DNA of 64,000 nt, from positions 2,604,001 to 2,668,000 of the forward strand of contig NZ_CP049887.1 in NCBI RefSeq assembly GCF_011304195.1. The letters are read 5' to 3'. A model generated the notes under the pieces. It was not told the origin of the DNA. It did no database searches and saw only the letters and a list, made by a program, of their open reading frames with translations. The position numbers and the translations under genes are program-made. Below are positions 34,595 to 43,955 of this stretch, one piece after another. This DNA comes from Vagococcus hydrophili (GTDB taxonomy: Bacteria > Bacillota > Bacilli > Lactobacillales > Vagococcaceae). The first letter of the stretch is position 1. Each line of letters begins with the position of its first letter.

Positions 34595-36667
34595 TTAGTC
34601 TAATGAAATCATTCCCAAAGTTACTATTTCAATTTCATTGGGTACTTCATTTAAAGAAAGCACCGCAAGGCCTGGAAAATTATATGAAATTAGTTTTTTT
34701 AAAGTCAATCTTGTCGTTGGTGATGCTAGAATGACATGTTGAATATTTTCTGCTGTAAACTGTTGATGAACTTTATTAATCGAATCAAAAATTTGTGTAA
34801 TGACTTCCGGTTTTAATACTGGTATTGATCCTGACGTTGTTTTTTGAGTATTCTTTGAAATCATATCTTCCAATTCAGGATGAATCGTAAGAACTCTCAA
34901 TACATTATCAGATCCTAAATATTGTTTAGCAATTGTTCTTTTTAGAGACTGTCTAACATGCTCTGTTAAGATTTCTACATCTTTAGTGACCATCCCAAAG
35001 TCTGCTAACGTTTCTAAAATAGTTACTAAATCATTAATAGGAATTTGTTCTTTCAGTAAATTTTGTAACACTTTTTGAACTTCACCCAGTCGCATAATAT
35101 CTGGAATAAGCTCATCAATAACCACATTATATTTATCCTTAATTCCTTCAAGTAAGTGTTTCACTTCTTGTCTACCTAATAATTCTGCTGTATTACTATA
35201 AATAACTTCTTTTAAATGAGTGGCAATAACCGTCACAGGCTCAACGATTGTTGCACCGTGAATATCAGCTATATCTCGGTCTTTTTCTTCAATCCATAAG
35301 GCATCAAGACCAAAAGCTGGCTCTTTTGCATCAATTCCCTCTAAGTTAAGTTGTTCATTTTCTGGATTAATAACCATTAATTTATTGGGATAAATGACTC
35401 CCCTTGCTACTTCATTTCCTTTTATCTTGATACAATAATCATTTGGACCAAGTTGTAGGTTATCCCTTATTCGAATCGGGGTCAGTAGTACACCTAATTC
35501 ATGGGCACATTGCTTTCTTATGTTAACTATTTGACGCATTAGAGAATTATCCAAGCTGTCATCTGTCATCGGAATTAGCGTATAGCCAATTTCTACTGAG
35601 ATAGGCTCAACTTGAAAGGATGAGACAGTATCATCTTCTTCTAATTCTTGTTCTTTCTGCATTAAAAGCATCTCTTGTTTTTGTTCAGCTAACTTTTGTT
35701 CAGCCAGATCTTCATTTTTGTATTTCTTAAAGGCTATAAATCCAAACACAGCCGACATAATAAAGAATGGTATTTTAGGAAATCCTGGAACCATAGCAAT
35801 AATAATTAAGACGAAAGATACAATTCCTGCAATTAAAGGATTAGGGAAGAAATCTTTACTGATTGCTGCACCAAATGTATTATTATTATTTGATCTCGTT
35901 ACTATAATCCCTGAAGAAATTGAAATTAAAAGAGATGGTATTTGACTCACTAACCCATCACCAATTGATAATTTCCCAAATTTACCTAACGCTTCGGAGA
36001 CATCCATTCCTTGACCCATTGAAAAGATTAAAATACCACCAAGTAAATTGATTAAAGTAATGATAATACCAGCAATGGCATCACCTTTTACAAATTTACT
36101 CGCCCCATCCATCGCACCGTAGAAACTAGCTTCACGTTGAAGATCTGCTCTACGTTTCTTTGCTTCATCTTCGTTAATTAGACCTGAATTTAGATCAGCA
36201 TCAATTGCCATTTGTTTACCTGGCATCGCATCCAGTGTAAATCGTGCAGAAACTTCAGAAACTCGTCCCGCACCATTTGTTACAACGACAATTTGAACGA
36301 TTGTAATAATTACAAATATAACAGCACCTACAATATAATTATTACCTGCTACAACGTTGGCAAATGCATCAATCACATGACCAGCATTCCCTTTAGTTAA
36401 AACTAAACGTGTAGAAGCAATATTTAATCCCAACCTGAACATTGTTGTTATTAACAAAAGCGTTGGAAAAGTTGTAAATTCTAAGACACTTTTTGTAAAT
36501 AGTGTAATTAACAAAATATTTATTCCGACTGTTATATTTACAATTATTAAAAAATCCAAAAATGAGCTTGGTAAAGGTATGATGATTAGACCAATTACCG
36601 CGACAACAACAAAGGATACGATAACATCAGAATAATTCTTATTTTTTAAATTAAATTTTGAAACCAA
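34595..36667 (-). CDS. flhA: Flagellar export gate protein FlhA
   Basis: 690 residues: eight membrane helices in the first half, including the FHIPEP-type loop MPGKQMAIDADLNSGLI near residue 145, and a large cytoplasmic domain that binds export chaperones. The first codon in frame is TTG (36665-36667), with GGAGG 12 bases upstream. An ATG between the two is out of frame and leads to a stop after eight codons. No better start is seen, so TTG is taken. It is followed directly by fliA, without flhF and flhG in between. Confidence 0.95.
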   Translation of the reverse strand: MVSKFNLKNKNYSDVIVSFVVVAVIGLIIIPLPSSFLDFLIIVNITVGINILLITLFTKSVLEFTTFPTLLLITTMFRLGLNIASTRLVLTKGNAGHVIDAFANVVAGNNYIVGAVIFVIITIVQIVVVTNGAGRVSEVSARFTLDAMPGKQMAIDADLNSGLINEDEAKKRRADLQREASFYGAMDGASKFVKGDAIAGIIITLINLLGGILIFSMGQGMDVSEALGKFGKLSIGDGLVSQIPSLLISISSGIIVTRSNNNNTFGAAISKDFFPNPLIAGIVSFVLIIIAMVPGFPKIPFFIMSAVFGFIAFKKYKNEDLAEQKLAEQKQEMLLMQKEQELEEDDTVSSFQVEPISVEIGYTLIPMTDDSLDNSLMRQIVNIRKQCAHELGVLLTPIRIRDNLQLGPNDYCIKIKGNEVARGVIYPNKLMVINPENEQLNLEGIDAKEPAFGLDALWIEEKDRDIADIHGATIVEPVTVIATHLKEVIYSNTAELLGRQEVKHLLEGIKDKYNVVIDELIPDIMRLGEVQKVLQNLLKEQIPINDLVTILETLADFGMVTKDVEILTEHVRQSLKRTIAKQYLGSDNVLRVLTIHPELEDMISKNTQKTTSGSIPVLKPEVITQIFDSINKVHQQFTAENIQHVILASPTTRLTLKKLISYNFPGLAVLSLNEVPNEIEIVTLGMISLD

Positions 36668-36710
36668 ATTTTTTCATTACCTCCATTATGTCCCTTTGAT
36701 TAATTAATAA

Positions 36711-37778
36711 TTAAATTTTATGTTTATTTTCCTCATTCATCTTATAAACAAAGGCTAATATCTCGGCCACAGTTTCATACATATCAACTGGAATAGGCTG
36801 ACCAATATCCGTTGACTTATAGAGTGACCTAGCTACTGGTTTATTTTCAAGAATAGGAACTTTATTTAGAGTTGCTTCTTCTCTAATTTTTTTAGCGATT
36901 AAGTCTGCCCCTTTAGCGACAACGATAGGCGTTCCACTGTTCTCCTTATCGTATTGAATAGCAATTGCTAAATGAGTCGGATTTGTGATAACAACTGTTG
37001 AATCTTTTACTTGACTCATCATGCCTGAAATCATTTCCATATACATACTTTTTCGTTTTGATTTAATTTGTTGATCCCCTTCTTGCTGTTTGTATTCATC
37101 TTTGACTTCTTGTTTAGACATCTTCATTTTCTTTCTAAATGATAACCACTGAACAACATAGTCCAATATTCCAAGTAAGAATAAAATTATCGCAAGTTTC
37201 AAACTAAGTTTTTTTAAAAAATGTAAAATAAAGAAAGGTAGTGCTTGTATTCCGGCAGAACCGGCATTAAAAAAACTATCCAGTACAGATTTTATTTCAC
37301 TTAAAGTAATTACAAAAACTAGTATTAACTTACCCATATTTTTCAAAAGTGTGAAAAATGCTTTTTTATTAAACAAATTTTTAAAACCGCTAATAGGATT
37401 TAATTTTTTGAAATTTGGTTTTAAAGGCTTTGTTGTAAATAAAAAGCCTACTTGAAGCAAATTACTAATCCAAGCACTAAAAAATGCAATCAACATGAAT
37501 GGAGCAACAATCACTAAAAATTTCATTATATTTTGAAACCCAATGACATTTAAGTTATTTTCTAAATTTTCGTAGCCATAAAAGTTGGAATAATAACTTT
37601 GAATCAAGCCAACACATTGTCTAATGACATATTCCCAAAGAGGAATAAAGAACAATGAAAATATGAAAAAAGAAGTGGCTGATACCAAATCAGGACTCTT
37701 TACGAGCTCTCCTTTCTTTCTGGCATCTCTTAGCTTCTTGGGACTGGGTTTTTCAGTTTTTCCATCTTTATCTGACAC
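36711..37778 (-). CDS. flhB: Flagellar export switch protein FlhB
   Basis: 355 residues: cytoplasmic N-terminus KTEKPSPKKLRDARKKGELVKSPDL, four membrane helices, and a cytoplasmic domain with the self-cleavage motif NPTH at 266-269. Cleavage there switches export from hook to filament proteins, together with FliK. Confidence 0.96.
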   Translation of the reverse strand: MSDKDGKTEKPSPKKLRDARKKGELVKSPDLVSATSFFIFSLFFIPLWEYVIRQCVGLIQSYYSNFYGYENLENNLNVIGFQNIMKFLVIVAPFMLIAFFSAWISNLLQVGFLFTTKPLKPNFKKLNPISGFKNLFNKKAFFTLLKNMGKLILVFVITLSEIKSVLDSFFNAGSAGIQALPFFILHFLKKLSLKLAIILFLLGILDYVVQWLSFRKKMKMSKQEVKDEYKQQEGDQQIKSKRKSMYMEMISGMMSQVKDSTVVITNPTHLAIAIQYDKENSGTPIVVAKGADLIAKKIREEATLNKVPILENKPVARSLYKSTDIGQPIPVDMYETVAEILAFVYKMNEENKHKI

Positions 37779-37782
37779 CCTC

Positions 37783-38541
37783 TCACCTACCTAACGATTG
37801 TAAGAATTCACTCATATATTTATTCATATCTGGAAAAATATGGATGATTAATTGAACTAAATTTGGTAGAAATAGTAATACAAAGAAAAAACTAATTAAT
37901 ATTTTCATTGGCATTCCCAACATTAAGACATTAATTTGAGGAACACTTCTTGAAACAATTCCTAGTACACAATCAGTGACAAACGCAACTAATACAACAG
38001 GTGCTGCTAGCATGATTGACATTTCAAAAACTTTAGCAAACAATTTAACCATTCCTTCAACAGTATTCCACTTCATACTGGCTTCGGTTAATGGAACGAT
38101 ATCAAATGATGCTAGTAAGTTTTCAATCACAATATGATGCATATCAGTCACAAAAAAAAGTGTTAATGCCAACCAATAATACAATCGTCCATAATTAGAG
38201 CCTTGAATCCCAATTGTCTGATCATATACTGAACCCATTGAAAAACCAACTTGAAAGTCAATGATTTGCCCTGCCATCTCAATAGCAGAAAAAATTAATT
38301 GAACAACAAAACCTAAAGCAATTCCAACCAACAGCTCCTTAATAATATAAAAAATGCCGATATATAAGTTATTTGTTGAAATAGTCTCTGGAAGTACACT
38401 AAAAACACTAATACTTAATGAAAAACTAATCAGTATTTTTAATAAACTCGGCGTTTGTTTAAAGGAAAATCCTGGAGCTGTCACCATAAAACTGGATATT
38501 CTACAAAATATTAAAATAAAAGTAAATAGTATTGTATTCAT
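37783..38541 (-). CDS. fliR: Flagellar export protein FliR
   Basis: 252 residues, about six membrane helices, with GFVVQLIFSAIEMAGQIIDFQVGFSMG typical of FliR. Part of the FliPQR export gate. 4 bases before flhB. Confidence 0.95.
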   Translation of the reverse strand: MNTILFTFILIFCRISSFMVTAPGFSFKQTPSLLKILISFSLSISVFSVLPETISTNNLYIGIFYIIKELLVGIALGFVVQLIFSAIEMAGQIIDFQVGFSMGSVYDQTIGIQGSNYGRLYYWLALTLFFVTDMHHIVIENLLASFDIVPLTEASMKWNTVEGMVKLFAKVFEMSIMLAAPVVLVAFVTDCVLGIVSRSVPQINVLMLGMPMKILISFFFVLLFLPNLVQLIIHIFPDMNKYMSEFLQSLGR

Positions 38542-38553
38542 TTCTCACCATCA

Positions 38554-38817
38554 TTATAAAGAAGACATTATTTCAAACATATGTTTTGTAAATTCGATTA
38601 GTGTTGTGATCATGAAATTTCCCAATATTATTAAGAATAAAAATACAGTTAATAATTTCGGAACAAAACTCAACGTTTGTTCTTGAATTTGTGTCGTTGC
38701 TTGTATGATACTTATAAACAATCCTACGACCATCGCTACTAGCAGAATTGGACCTGCAATCAAAATGATCTTAAGAAAAGCTTCACGCATGACATCTAAA
38801 ACTAATTCAATTGTCAT
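38554..38817 (-). CDS. fliQ: Flagellar export protein FliQ
   Basis: 87 residues, two membrane helices: AFLKIILIAGPILLVAMVVGLFISIIQATTQIQEQTLSFVPKL is the family core. Export gate subunit. Confidence 0.96.
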   Translation of the reverse strand: MTIELVLDVMREAFLKIILIAGPILLVAMVVGLFISIIQATTQIQEQTLSFVPKLLTVFLFLIILGNFMITTLIEFTKHMFEIMSSL

Positions 38818-38830
38818 CTAAAAATCCTTT

Positions 38831-39583
38831 CTACTGAAATCCTTTTACTAAAGTCTCTACGACTAAATACCAACCATCTACTAGAACAAATAACAATAGC
38901 TTAAATGGTAAGGAAATCATGACTGGTGATAACATGAACATCCCCATTGACATTAAAATACTAGATACCGCCATATCAATAATTAAAAATGGTATAAAGA
39001 TTAAAAAACCTATACTAAAGGCTGTCCTTAATTCACTAATTAAAAATGCAGGCGTCACTATATGTAGTGGTAATGATTCTGGATTTTTAACCTCTTTTTT
39101 ACCAGAATTCTTTACAAAAAGTGCTAAATCTTTTTCTCGGGTTTGTTCCAACATAAATTTTTTAATGGGCTTTTCAGCTAGTTTAATTGATTCAGCTTGA
39201 GTGATTTCATCTTTCATTAAAGGTTGAATCGCTGTAGTATTAACCTCTGTGTAGACAGGTTGCATAATAAAGAATGTTAAAAACAAAGCGATTCCTATCA
39301 AAACTTGATTAGGTGGTGTCTGTTGTGTTCCTAATGAATTACGAACAAATGAAAGAACCATTATTATCCGAGTAAATGATGTAGTTAAAACCAGAAGAGT
39401 TGGAATCAAGGTTAATACCGTCATAAGGACAAATAATTTAACTGAATCTGTTGTTCCACTTGTTCCTACTAATTTACTCACTGTATCAGTCAAATCATCC
39501 ACTGGAACAGCGACTGCACTAACAGGTAAACAAAAAAGACCAAGAATTATCAGAATAATTTTAGCGTTAATCTTTCTTTTCAT
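38831..39583 (-). CDS. fliP: Flagellar export protein FliP
   Basis: 250 residues: cleavable-type signal at 1-25, then ILVLTTSFTRIIMVLSFVRNSLGTQQTPPNQVLIGIALFLTFFIM and the C-terminal SELRTAFSIGFLIFIPFLIIDMAVSSILMSMGMFMLSPVMISLPFKLLLFVLVDGW, all strongly conserved. Overlaps fliO by 17 bases. Confidence 0.97.
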   Translation of the reverse strand: MKRKINAKIILIILGLFCLPVSAVAVPVDDLTDTVSKLVGTSGTTDSVKLFVLMTVLTLIPTLLVLTTSFTRIIMVLSFVRNSLGTQQTPPNQVLIGIALFLTFFIMQPVYTEVNTTAIQPLMKDEITQAESIKLAEKPIKKFMLEQTREKDLALFVKNSGKKEVKNPESLPLHIVTPAFLISELRTAFSIGFLIFIPFLIIDMAVSSILMSMGMFMLSPVMISLPFKLLLFVLVDGWYLVVETLVKGFQ

Positions 39584-39953
39584 TCCGGGTCTCCTTTCTA
39601 AAAAATTTTAGTTTACCAATTGTCTTTTGATATGTATTCAATATTTGCAGCTGTTTCTCTTCTCTAAATTCTTGATCCACCATTTTTTGAACAATAATCT
39701 GTTGAACTTCTTCTTCACCAAGTTCTTTAATTAAATCATTTGAAGTGGGCGTCATACTCATTAAATAGTACTTTTGACAAACTATGACGATTGCCATGGA
39801 TGACTCTTTTCCCACTGTTAATTTTTCTATTATTTCTATATTTTTACTTTGGCTATAAGTTACTTTATTCATATAATTTAATGTTATTTTGATTAAAATA
39901 ATTATTGCAAAAAGAAAAACAATACTTTTAAAAAGTAAAAAGATACTTCCCAT
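39567..39953 (-). CDS. fliO: Flagellar biosynthesis protein FliO
   Basis: 128 residues: one N-terminal membrane helix (about 4-25), then a small cytoplasmic domain with IEIIEKLTVGKESSMAIVIVCQKYYLMSMTP. FliO helps assemble the FliP ring. The tail is long and charged. Position between fliL and fliP fits. Confidence 0.85.
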   Translation of the reverse strand: MGSIFLLFKSIVFLFAIIILIKITLNYMNKVTYSQSKNIEIIEKLTVGKESSMAIVIVCQKYYLMSMTPTSNDLIKELGEEEVQQIIVQKMVDQEFREEKQLQILNTYQKTIGKLKFFRKETRNEKKD

Positions 39954-39969
39954 TATTTCCCCTTCTTGA

Positions 39970-40473
39970 TTACTGAATTACTAGATTTGTTATAAAGACT
40001 TCTCTAACTAAAGCAGAACCGTAATCTTTATTAATTTGATCTCTTAATTCTTCTTTTAATTTATTAACGCCATTTTGATCTGCTAATATACTGGATGCAT
40101 CTTTTTGTCTTAATTTATTAATGACGCTATCACGAATCATTTCAGTATTTTCTTGAACTGTTTCAGCGTTTTTACTATTAGCTGTTAATAGTGACATCTC
40201 AATACGTATGTAAGATGCTTCCTTATTAGGTCCTTCTGCAAGATTAATTAAAAATTCTTCTAGCGGAACAGATACTTCATCTTTATTATATTTTTTATCA
40301 ACTGCTACAACTTCTTCTTTTGGTTCATTTTTATGTAAAAACATGTTCCCAACAATCGTTCCAACAGTTCCAGCTGCAATTCCTACAATTACGATAACTA
40401 CAATTAGAATTATTGATTTTAAACTTTTTACTTTTTTTTCTTTTTTTTCTTCACCATTATTTTCTGGCTCCAT
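39970..40473 (-). CDS. fliL: Flagellar basal body-associated protein FliL
   Basis: 167 residues: charged N-terminus, one membrane helix (about 20-45), and an extracellular domain with VSVPLEEFLINLAEGPNKEASYIRIEMSL and LREQINKDYGSALVREVFITNLVIQ-like end. It supports the stator units around the motor. Confidence 0.92.
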   Translation of the reverse strand: MEPENNGEEKKEKKVKSLKSIILIVVIVIVGIAAGTVGTIVGNMFLHKNEPKEEVVAVDKKYNKDEVSVPLEEFLINLAEGPNKEASYIRIEMSLLTANSKNAETVQENTEMIRDSVINKLRQKDASSILADQNGVNKLKEELRDQINKDYGSALVREVFITNLVIQ

Positions 40474-40491
40474 CTTTCAACACCCCATACA

Positions 40492-40695
40492 TTAGTTATC
40501 ATTTATCAAAGTAAAATTAAACACTTCTTTTTGATAATTTTTAAAAAGATTAACTACTCGCTCTGATGATTCTTTTACCATAATTGTTTTACCATCAGAA
40601 AGTGTAATAATTGTATCTGGTGCTTGCTCAATTCGAAAAATAAGTGCGGTATTTAAATAAAACTCTTGATTATTCATTGTCGTTAATTTAATCAT
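40492..40695 (-). CDS. flbD: FlbD family protein (SwrD-like)
   Basis: 67 residues. MIKLTTMNNQEFYLNTALIFRIEQAPDTIITLSDGKTIMVKES matches FlbD/SwrD, which raises motor power in Bacillus. Encoded between flgE and fliL, as is standard. Confidence 0.92.
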   Translation of the reverse strand: MIKLTTMNNQEFYLNTALIFRIEQAPDTIITLSDGKTIMVKESSERVVNLFKNYQKEVFNFTLINDN

Positions 40696-40736
40696 TTGTT
40701 TCTCTCCTTTTTAGCAAGCACCAGGCTTGTTTTAAA

Positions 40737-41636
40737 TTATCGTTTTAAGTTGATTAATTCTTGAAGCATTTCATCAGAAGTTGTGATTGAACGTGAGTTA
40801 GCTTGATACGCACGACTTGTCACAATCATATCTGTAAATTCAGTTGCTAAATCTACGTTAGATCCTTCTAACGCTCCTTGAATCAATCGTCCACTTCCGC
40901 TTTGTCCAGCTCTTACATAGTTAGCTTCACCAGAGTTATTTGATTGTAAGTAATTATTACCACCTTGTTTTTCTAACCCATCAGGATTGGCAAAAGTTGT
41001 TACAGCTACTTGACCGATAATGTACGTGTTATCATCACTGTAACGCCCTGTCACAAGACCTGATGAGTCTATAGTGAAGTTCACTAGAGTAACGTCTTTT
41101 CCATCTGCACCCACTAATGTATTTGGAATCACAATAGGTCCTACTGGCTCTTCTAACTGAGTTTGAGCATTGAAATCAGGACTATTTTGAATAGGAGCTC
41201 CAGTTTTCGGTTGATACCCCATAACTTTATATCCATCTACATTTACAAGTGTTCCGTTGCTATCTAAACTAAATGCACCATTTCGTGTATAGTATTTTGT
41301 TTCATCTTGATCATCTTTTTGTAAAACAAAGTATCCTTTATCATCTAAAGCGAAATCAAGTGGTCTACCTGTTGGTTGTGGCGTTCCAATCGTATTCATT
41401 TTATCAATTGATCCTACTTGAACTCCTAAACCAACTTGTCTTGGGTTAACCCCACCGCCACCAGTCATCGTCGGTCCTTGTGCATTTGCTTCTGTTGAGC
41501 TCATTACATCTTGAAAAGTAACACGTTCTGATTTGTAACCATACGTGTTTACGTTGGCGATGTTATTGGCTGTAACATCCATTTTTGTTTGTTGACTTTT
41601 CATACCACTTACGCCTGAATTCATTGAGTTTAACAT
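40737..41636 (-). CDS. flgE: Flagellar hook protein FlgE
   Basis: 299 residues from ATG 41636, with AAGGGG upstream; the longer in-frame start at 41681 has no ribosome site. N-terminal NSMNSGVSGMKSQQTKMDVTANNIANVNTYGYKSERVTFQDV and C-terminal LEGSNVDLATEFTDMIVTSRAYQANSRSITTSDEMLQELINLKR. It is short for FlgE, with a small variable middle, like other Gram-positive hooks. About 100 bases separate it from flgD. Confidence 0.93.
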   Translation of the reverse strand: MLNSMNSGVSGMKSQQTKMDVTANNIANVNTYGYKSERVTFQDVMSSTEANAQGPTMTGGGGVNPRQVGLGVQVGSIDKMNTIGTPQPTGRPLDFALDDKGYFVLQKDDQDETKYYTRNGAFSLDSNGTLVNVDGYKVMGYQPKTGAPIQNSPDFNAQTQLEEPVGPIVIPNTLVGADGKDVTLVNFTIDSSGLVTGRYSDDNTYIIGQVAVTTFANPDGLEKQGGNNYLQSNNSGEANYVRAGQSGSGRLIQGALEGSNVDLATEFTDMIVTSRAYQANSRSITTSDEMLQELINLKR

Positions 41637-41736
41637 TATTTTTCCCCTTACTTTGCACAGAGAGTGCTTTTTTATTATCAATTTTCAACATAATAACATT
41701 GTTAAGTTACTATACTGAAAAATCATAAAAATATCC

Positions 41737-42237
41737 TTACGGTGTTGGTACTTCTGGATTCTCAGGTGTTTCTGGAGTAGCTGGTTCTTCAGTCTCCTCT
41801 TTTTTCACCTCACCTATGGCTGATACTTGTGCCATTAAGTAATCTTTCCCGTCGATTACAATAGTTGCGATTCCACCTTTAAATTTAACTTGTTCAACAA
41901 CACCTTCAACCGTATTATCTTTGTCTACCATTACTGAAACAGTTTTACCAATTAAACCGATTGCTTGTTGCTGGTGAGTCATCATCATTGTGTATTCCAG
42001 GTCGCCACCGATTTCTTGAAGTTGCTCCAATGTCGCGAAAGTTACCATCTGAGTGATATAATCCGTACCGCCACTACCACCACCATCAGAACCATCAAAA
42101 CTCGGATTAGCCATAGATGCTGCTAATATTTTTAAAAATCCATCCATATCTAACCCATTGTTTTTCTTTCGATCAGTTGGAACGTATCCACCTGTATAAT
42201 CAGTATTTACATCCCGGTTTTCCATAATATCTGGCAT
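41737..42237 (-). CDS. flgD: Hook cap protein FlgD
   Basis: 166 residues. LDMDGFLKILAASMANPSF, MVTFATLEQLQEIG and AIGLIGKTVSVMVDKDNTVEGVVEQVKFKGGIATIVIDGKDY are FlgD motifs. The usual LDQDGFLKLLVTQLQNQDP form is recognisable but more diverged. The proline-rich tail is unusual but harmless. It caps the growing hook. Confidence 0.92.
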   Translation of the reverse strand: MPDIMENRDVNTDYTGGYVPTDRKKNNGLDMDGFLKILAASMANPSFDGSDGGGSGGTDYITQMVTFATLEQLQEIGGDLEYTMMMTHQQQAIGLIGKTVSVMVDKDNTVEGVVEQVKFKGGIATIVIDGKDYLMAQVSAIGEVKKEETEEPATPETPENPEVPTP

Positions 42238-42249
42238 TTTTTTGCCTCC

Positions 42250-43488
42250 TTAGACTAAAATATCAACAGAATCTCCATTATTACTTTCTTTTATGTCATG
42301 TCTGTCTTCTTTGATATCATAATTATTTTGTGATTTTTTCTCATTCAGCATTTTTTGTTGATTCTGTCTCTGGCTCAAATCACCGCCAAAATCAGAGCCT
42401 GAATGATTCGACATATTCAACATAACTTCTGTTTTAGAGACTACTATATTTTGTTTCTCCAAAGCTTCTTGTAGAATAGGTAAATTATGATTAACTAATT
42501 CTTTTACCTTATTAGAATCTACTAAAAATTTTGCAGTTAGTTTCCCATTATCTAACTCCAAAAGGACATCTAAATTACCTAAATTCTCAGGTTGTAGAGT
42601 CACTTTAAATTGGGAATTTCCTTTTTCGATGATTTTCCCTGTTTCTTCTGACATCCACTCTATGATTGGTGTCAAATTATTTTCTTTAAATACAACACTG
42701 TCTTTAGTTGAAATAGTTTTTGTAGAATCAATAACTTTATTCTCTGATATTTTTTCTTCTGAACTCTTTAAGAAAAAAGGATTGATTTCATCTTCACTAT
42801 TTTTTGCATCAATTACTACATTTTCACTATCATTTTTTGAATTATTAGTTTCAGATTTCACAATATCAAAATCGTTCTCATCTTTTACATCTATCTCACT
42901 TACTAATTTTTCTGAAACGCCTTCAACTTTACTAGCATGTAGCTTATTAGCATCTAACAATGTTTTATTTGATAGGACATTATCCTTGTTTAAATCAGTT
43001 AAATCGAACGTATTTATCTTTTTTAAAGGCTCTGCTACAAAATCTTTATTTAGCAATTGTTTTAAGCTTACATCAGTCTCCACTGGAAATTTCTGAAATT
43101 TGCGAATAGAAAAGTCAATACTTGGAGATTGATTCTTTATTGTCTCTGCATTATTACTTATCTGATTTTCTACAAACAACTCTTTTTTAATATCAGAATC
43201 TATAACATTCGTTTGATCTTGTTGTACATCTAGACCGCTACTTAAAAGTTCTGCAGGTAATTCTTTTTCTTGACTTGTTTCATTTGTATCTTGATTATCT
43301 TCAAGACTTTCAACCACATCTTCAAAATTAATTAATCTTGGTAGAGCATTTTCCTCTAAGGAACCTTCATTTCCATTGATTTTTAATTGTTGCATCAATA
43401 TTTCAGAAAAAATTCCTTCGATACTTCCATTAGATTGTGCATTTGATTTTGTACTACTAAAACCACTGGAAATTTTTCCTGCATCCAT
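42250..43488 (-). CDS. fliK: Hook-length control protein FliK
   Basis: 412 residues. A long, polar, low-complexity N-terminal ruler region (1 to about 275, rich in Asn, Asp, Ser, Lys) and the FliK_C domain (about 290-370: VTLQPENLGNLDVLLELDNGKLTAKFLVDSNKVKELVNHNLPILQEALEKQNI). It sets hook length and triggers the FlhB switch. Confidence 0.9.
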   Translation of the reverse strand: MDAGKISSGFSSTKSNAQSNGSIEGIFSEILMQQLKINGNEGSLEENALPRLINFEDVVESLEDNQDTNETSQEKELPAELLSSGLDVQQDQTNVIDSDIKKELFVENQISNNAETIKNQSPSIDFSIRKFQKFPVETDVSLKQLLNKDFVAEPLKKINTFDLTDLNKDNVLSNKTLLDANKLHASKVEGVSEKLVSEIDVKDENDFDIVKSETNNSKNDSENVVIDAKNSEDEINPFFLKSSEEKISENKVIDSTKTISTKDSVVFKENNLTPIIEWMSEETGKIIEKGNSQFKVTLQPENLGNLDVLLELDNGKLTAKFLVDSNKVKELVNHNLPILQEALEKQNIVVSKTEVMLNMSNHSGSDFGGDLSQRQNQQKMLNEKKSQNNYDIKEDRHDIKESNNGDSVDILV

Positions 43489-43505
43489 TTATGTTTCACC
43501 CTTTT

Positions 43506-43940
43506 TTAAAAAATAGAATTACCATATCTTAATGTACCCATTTCATCTAATTCTTTTTGTTCTTCTTTTTTACTATCACTAATATAGGTTTCATAATGTT
43601 TTTCTTTTAAACGTTCTAAGATCTTCCGTTCTTTCTGAGCACCAACAAAAATGTCTTTCATTTTTTCGGTTTCATTACTGTACTTCATAACGGTTTGTTG
43701 TTGTTTAATAATTTCATTATCCAAATGATCCTTATAAACATATTGTTGTCTTAACGTATTAATATCAACCAAATTAGTTTGCTCTTTTTTAATACGCTGA
43801 CTCGCTTCAACAAATCCCTCTAGTATTTCTTCCTGCTCTCGTTGTGCTTGCTGATAAACCAAAAAAGATTTTTTTGCTTCTTCCTCTTGAGAAGAACGCC
43901 AATTTAAAACATTGTCCAAAGAAAATTTGTATTTATTCAA
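43506..43940 (-). CDS. fliJ: Flagellar export chaperone FliJ
   Basis: 144 residues, one long coiled coil starting KFSLDNVLNWRSSQEEEAKKSFLVYQQAQREQEEILE, as in FliJ. It works with the FliI ATPase and the FlhA ring. Placed between fliI and fliK. Confidence 0.9.
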   Translation of the reverse strand: MNKYKFSLDNVLNWRSSQEEEAKKSFLVYQQAQREQEEILEGFVEASQRIKKEQTNLVDINTLRQQYVYKDHLDNEIIKQQQTVMKYSNETEKMKDIFVGAQKERKILERLKEKHYETYISDSKKEEQKELDEMGTLRYGNSIF

Positions 43941-43955
43941 TAGTTTGCACTTCCT

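Noticed and set aside
41637-41736. Possible promoter and TAACAATGTTA palindrome between flgD and flgE
   Set aside because: No matched -35/-10 pair, and a short odd-length palindrome is expected by chance in such AT-rich DNA.
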